NCBI GenBank assembly: GCA_009780445.1
Contig: WRAA01000113.1
Location: 1-6,667 of the forward strand
From: Defluviitaleaceae bacterium
GTDB lineage: Bacteria; Bacillota; Clostridia; Lachnospirales; WRAA01
Direction: 5' to 3'
Length of the DNA stretch: 6,667 bases
The notes under the pieces were generated by a model. It made no database searches. It worked only from the letters and a program-made list of their open reading frames with translations, and was not told where the DNA came from. A program made the translations under genes and the position numbers. Positions 5,550 to 6,667 of the stretch are shown in pieces; within the stretch, counting starts at the first letter, position 1, and every line of letters begins with the position of its first letter.

Positions 5550-5762
5550 TATAGCTGTTCCGGTTGAAAACCGTCCCAGTCAGGCGCAGGATTTTTCGCG
5601 TATGGCTAGGAAACGACAACGACGCGTGCCCATTAGGCACGCTGGGATGCTGTGTGCCGGTGGCACACGTTCAGCATCCGGAGCGTCAGCGCAGGAAAGT
5701 TGACAACGCCATACGCGAAAAAGACAAGCCTGATGGGATGGTTTTCAACCGGAACAGCTATA
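5550..5762. repeat. 213-bp near-complete foldback element upstream of spoIVB: structured RNA or MITE-like repeat
   Basis: The ends form a perfect 23-bp inverted repeat (5550-5572 with 5740-5762, outer end TATAGCTGTTCCGG). The stem continues through 5573-5578/5734-5739 (one G-U), a bulged G at 5579 and 5580-5585/5728-5733. After an internal loop (gcagga, 5586-5591; gacaa, 5723-5727) comes a perfect 15-bp stem (5592-5606 with 5708-5722). The apical part holds three hairpins: 5624-5630/5636-5642 (7 bp, loop catta); 5645-5652/5672-5679 (8 bp) topped by 5653-5658/5662-5667; and 5685-5690/5699-5704. There is no T-run at either end, so it is not a simple terminator. TA flanks each end if the repeat is taken to start at TAGCTG, as in IS630/mariner-type MITEs. 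The alternative is a structured RNA or leader of spoIVB, whose SD begins two bases later. No known RNA family was recognised. The strand is undecided because an inverted repeat folds on both. Confidence 0.8.
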
Positions 5763-5763
5763 T

Positions 5764-5771
5764 GGAAGGAG
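5764..5771 (+). promoter_or_regulatory. Ribosome binding site deciding the spoIVB TTG start
   Basis: GGAAGGAG at 5764-5771 is followed by eight bases and then TTG at 5780, the spacing expected for initiation. Two other in-frame candidates fit worse. GTG 5771 overlaps the SD itself, and ATG 5762 precedes the SD and lies at the last base of the foldback element. The SD begins two bases after the base of the 23-bp stem, so folding of that stem could affect ribosome access. Confidence 0.7.
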
Positions 5772-5779
5772 TGTGCAAG

Positions 5780-6667
5780 TTGGATAGTTTTATCAGAAAT
5801 TGCGGCAGACATGCCTGGGCGATACTTTCGGTAAGTATATTATGCGCGTTAAGCGCGCTTTTCATAACAGGTTTCGACAGATTTCCCGACGGCATAAAGA
5901 TTTCGGAGGGAACGGTGAAGCAGGTTGGGGTGAACCTGCCTGTCCGTGCGATGTTCAGCCCGGACGAAGAGGACGTTGGCGTGCCTGTCCTGAAGGTGGA
6001 CAACAAGCCGCTGACGGATAACATAAACATCGACCTGCGCGACAACATCACGCTGACAGCCGCGGAAAGCGGAAGCGCGACGCTTTCGCTGAACCTGTTC
6101 GGCCTGCCGGGGCGCAGCCTTTCGCTGGACGTGCTGCCGGAATATACCCTGATACCCTGGGGCAGGACGGTGGGCGTGCGGGTGGAGACCGACGGCGTGA
6201 TGGTGCTTGGCACCGGCGACATAACCGACGAAGGCGGGAAGCTTCCCAGCCCAAGCTCCGGCGTGCTGCGCTCCGGGGATACCATCACAAAGGCCAACGG
6301 CAAGCAGCTGGACAACAAGGTTCAGTTCATGGACATCATAAGGGAGTCCGCGGGGGATCTCTCGCTTCGTGTGCGCCGGCGGGAAGAATACTTCGACGCG
6401 ACGATACGCCCGCACGTACACTCGAGGACGAACGAGAGAAGCATCGGCGTATGGATACGCGACGACACAAAGGGAATCGGCACCGTGACGTATTACAACC
6501 CACGCACCAACAGGTTCGCCGCACTTGGCCACGGTATCGTGGACGTGGACACAAAGCAGATGATGAACATACGCTCCGGGCGTATAATGGAGACGGATGT
6601 GGTATCTGTTGTGAAGGGAAGGAAGGGCGCGCCGGGGGAGCTTCTGGGCAAGGTGCGCGAAGGCAGC
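5780..6667 (+). CDS. spoIVB: SpoIVB, sporulation PDZ/S55-family signalling protease (partial at right edge)
   Basis: SpoIVB is made in the forespore, crosses into the space between forespore and mother cell, and cleaves SpoIVFA to trigger pro-sigma-K processing. The frame is open for 296 codons to the window edge. Residues 12-31 form one hydrophobic segment (WAILSVSILCALSALFITGF at 13-32), the expected N-terminal anchor. Residues about 130-216 resemble a PDZ domain, with GVMVLGTGDI and SGVLRSGDTITKANG. From about 220 the S55 domain begins: IGVWIRDDTKGIGTVTYY, then FAALGHGIVDVDT, whose H251 matches the catalytic His of the family. The catalytic Ser would lie beyond the edge. I chose TTG 5780 because GGAAGGAG precedes it by eight bases. 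spoIVB normally follows recN; here a reverse-oriented cluster separates them, so it must use its own promoter, normally sigma-F/sigma-G in Bacillus. I could not recognise such a promoter upstream. Confidence 0.92.
   Translation, partial: MDSFIRNCGRHAWAILSVSILCALSALFITGFDRFPDGIKISEGTVKQVGVNLPVRAMFSPDEEDVGVPVLKVDNKPLTDNINIDLRDNITLTAAESGSATLSLNLFGLPGRSLSLDVLPEYTLIPWGRTVGVRVETDGVMVLGTGDITDEGGKLPSPSSGVLRSGDTITKANGKQLDNKVQFMDIIRESAGDLSLRVRRREEYFDATIRPHVHSRTNERSIGVWIRDDTKGIGTVTYYNPRTNRFAALGHGIVDVDTKQMMNIRSGRIMETDVVSVVKGRKGAPGELLGKVREGS

Noticed and set aside
5534..5554. AAGGAG followed by TTG GTA TAG, a possible start-stop leader peptide ahead of the foldback element
   Set aside because: A two-codon reading frame with a TTG start is easily chance; the spacing is plausible but nothing else supports it.
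5488..5703. Open frame of about 71 codons running through the foldback element
   Set aside because: It has only TTG as a distal start without an SD, its composition follows the stems, and it has no recognisable protein features.
5550..5762. Identification of the foldback element as OLE RNA, SRP RNA, 6S RNA or RNase P RNA
   Set aside because: It is far shorter than OLE or RNase P RNA. It lacks the SRP GGAA tetraloop domain, and its branched apex differs from the 6S central bubble. A short GGAAAG likeness to RNase P is too little to count.
5849..6532. 227-codon minus-strand frame, and an overlapping 186-codon frame at 5758-6318
   Set aside because: Both are antisense to spoIVB, whose plus-strand translation shows PDZ and S55 signatures; they are shadows.

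Overview
The window looks like chromosome of a GC-rich, spore-forming Firmicute, probably of the Clostridia. The main evidence is gene order. A NAD kinase 3' end, argR and recN lie in one tight plus-strand run (2-2419), and spoIVB, a sporulation signalling protease, starts near the right edge (5780 to the end). In many endospore formers this block reads nadK-argR-recN-spoIVB-spo0A. No species can be named from the sequence alone.

Left part (2-2443): nadK (partial), argR and recN are separated by 10 and 11 bp and each has a strong Shine-Dalgarno (SD) sequence, so they look like one operon. It ends in a perfect 18-bp inverted repeat whose left arm is the last codons of recN. The hairpin can serve as a bidirectional terminator for recN and the convergent gene beyond it.

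Middle part (2451-5429): four minus-strand genes sit between recN and spoIVB. In transcription order they are plsC (lysophosphatidate acyltransferase), a histidine-phosphatase/phosphoglycerate-mutase-like gene, galE (UDP-hexose 4-epimerase, with an ATGA overlap to the phosphatase gene), and then, behind its own near-consensus promoter, a small four-helix membrane protein. That protein carries two His-x13-His pairs and looks like a minimal di-heme b-type cytochrome of DUF4405 type. plsC has an extended -10 promoter with a 14-bp perfect palindrome over its -35 region. The first three genes would serve membrane lipid and nucleotide-sugar supply.

Right part (5430-6667): a 350-bp intergenic region holds the plsC promoter and a 213-bp element (5550-5762) able to fold almost end to end. 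It has a perfect 23-bp terminal stem that continues for 12 more base pairs, a perfect 15-bp inner stem and three apical hairpins. It ends one base before the SD of spoIVB. It is either a structured RNA or cis-regulatory leader, or a MITE-like mobile repeat, and it is the least explained object here. spoIVB (TTG start, membrane anchor, PDZ, start of the S55 peptidase domain with its His) runs off the right edge. The reverse-oriented insert and this element separate spoIVB from recN.
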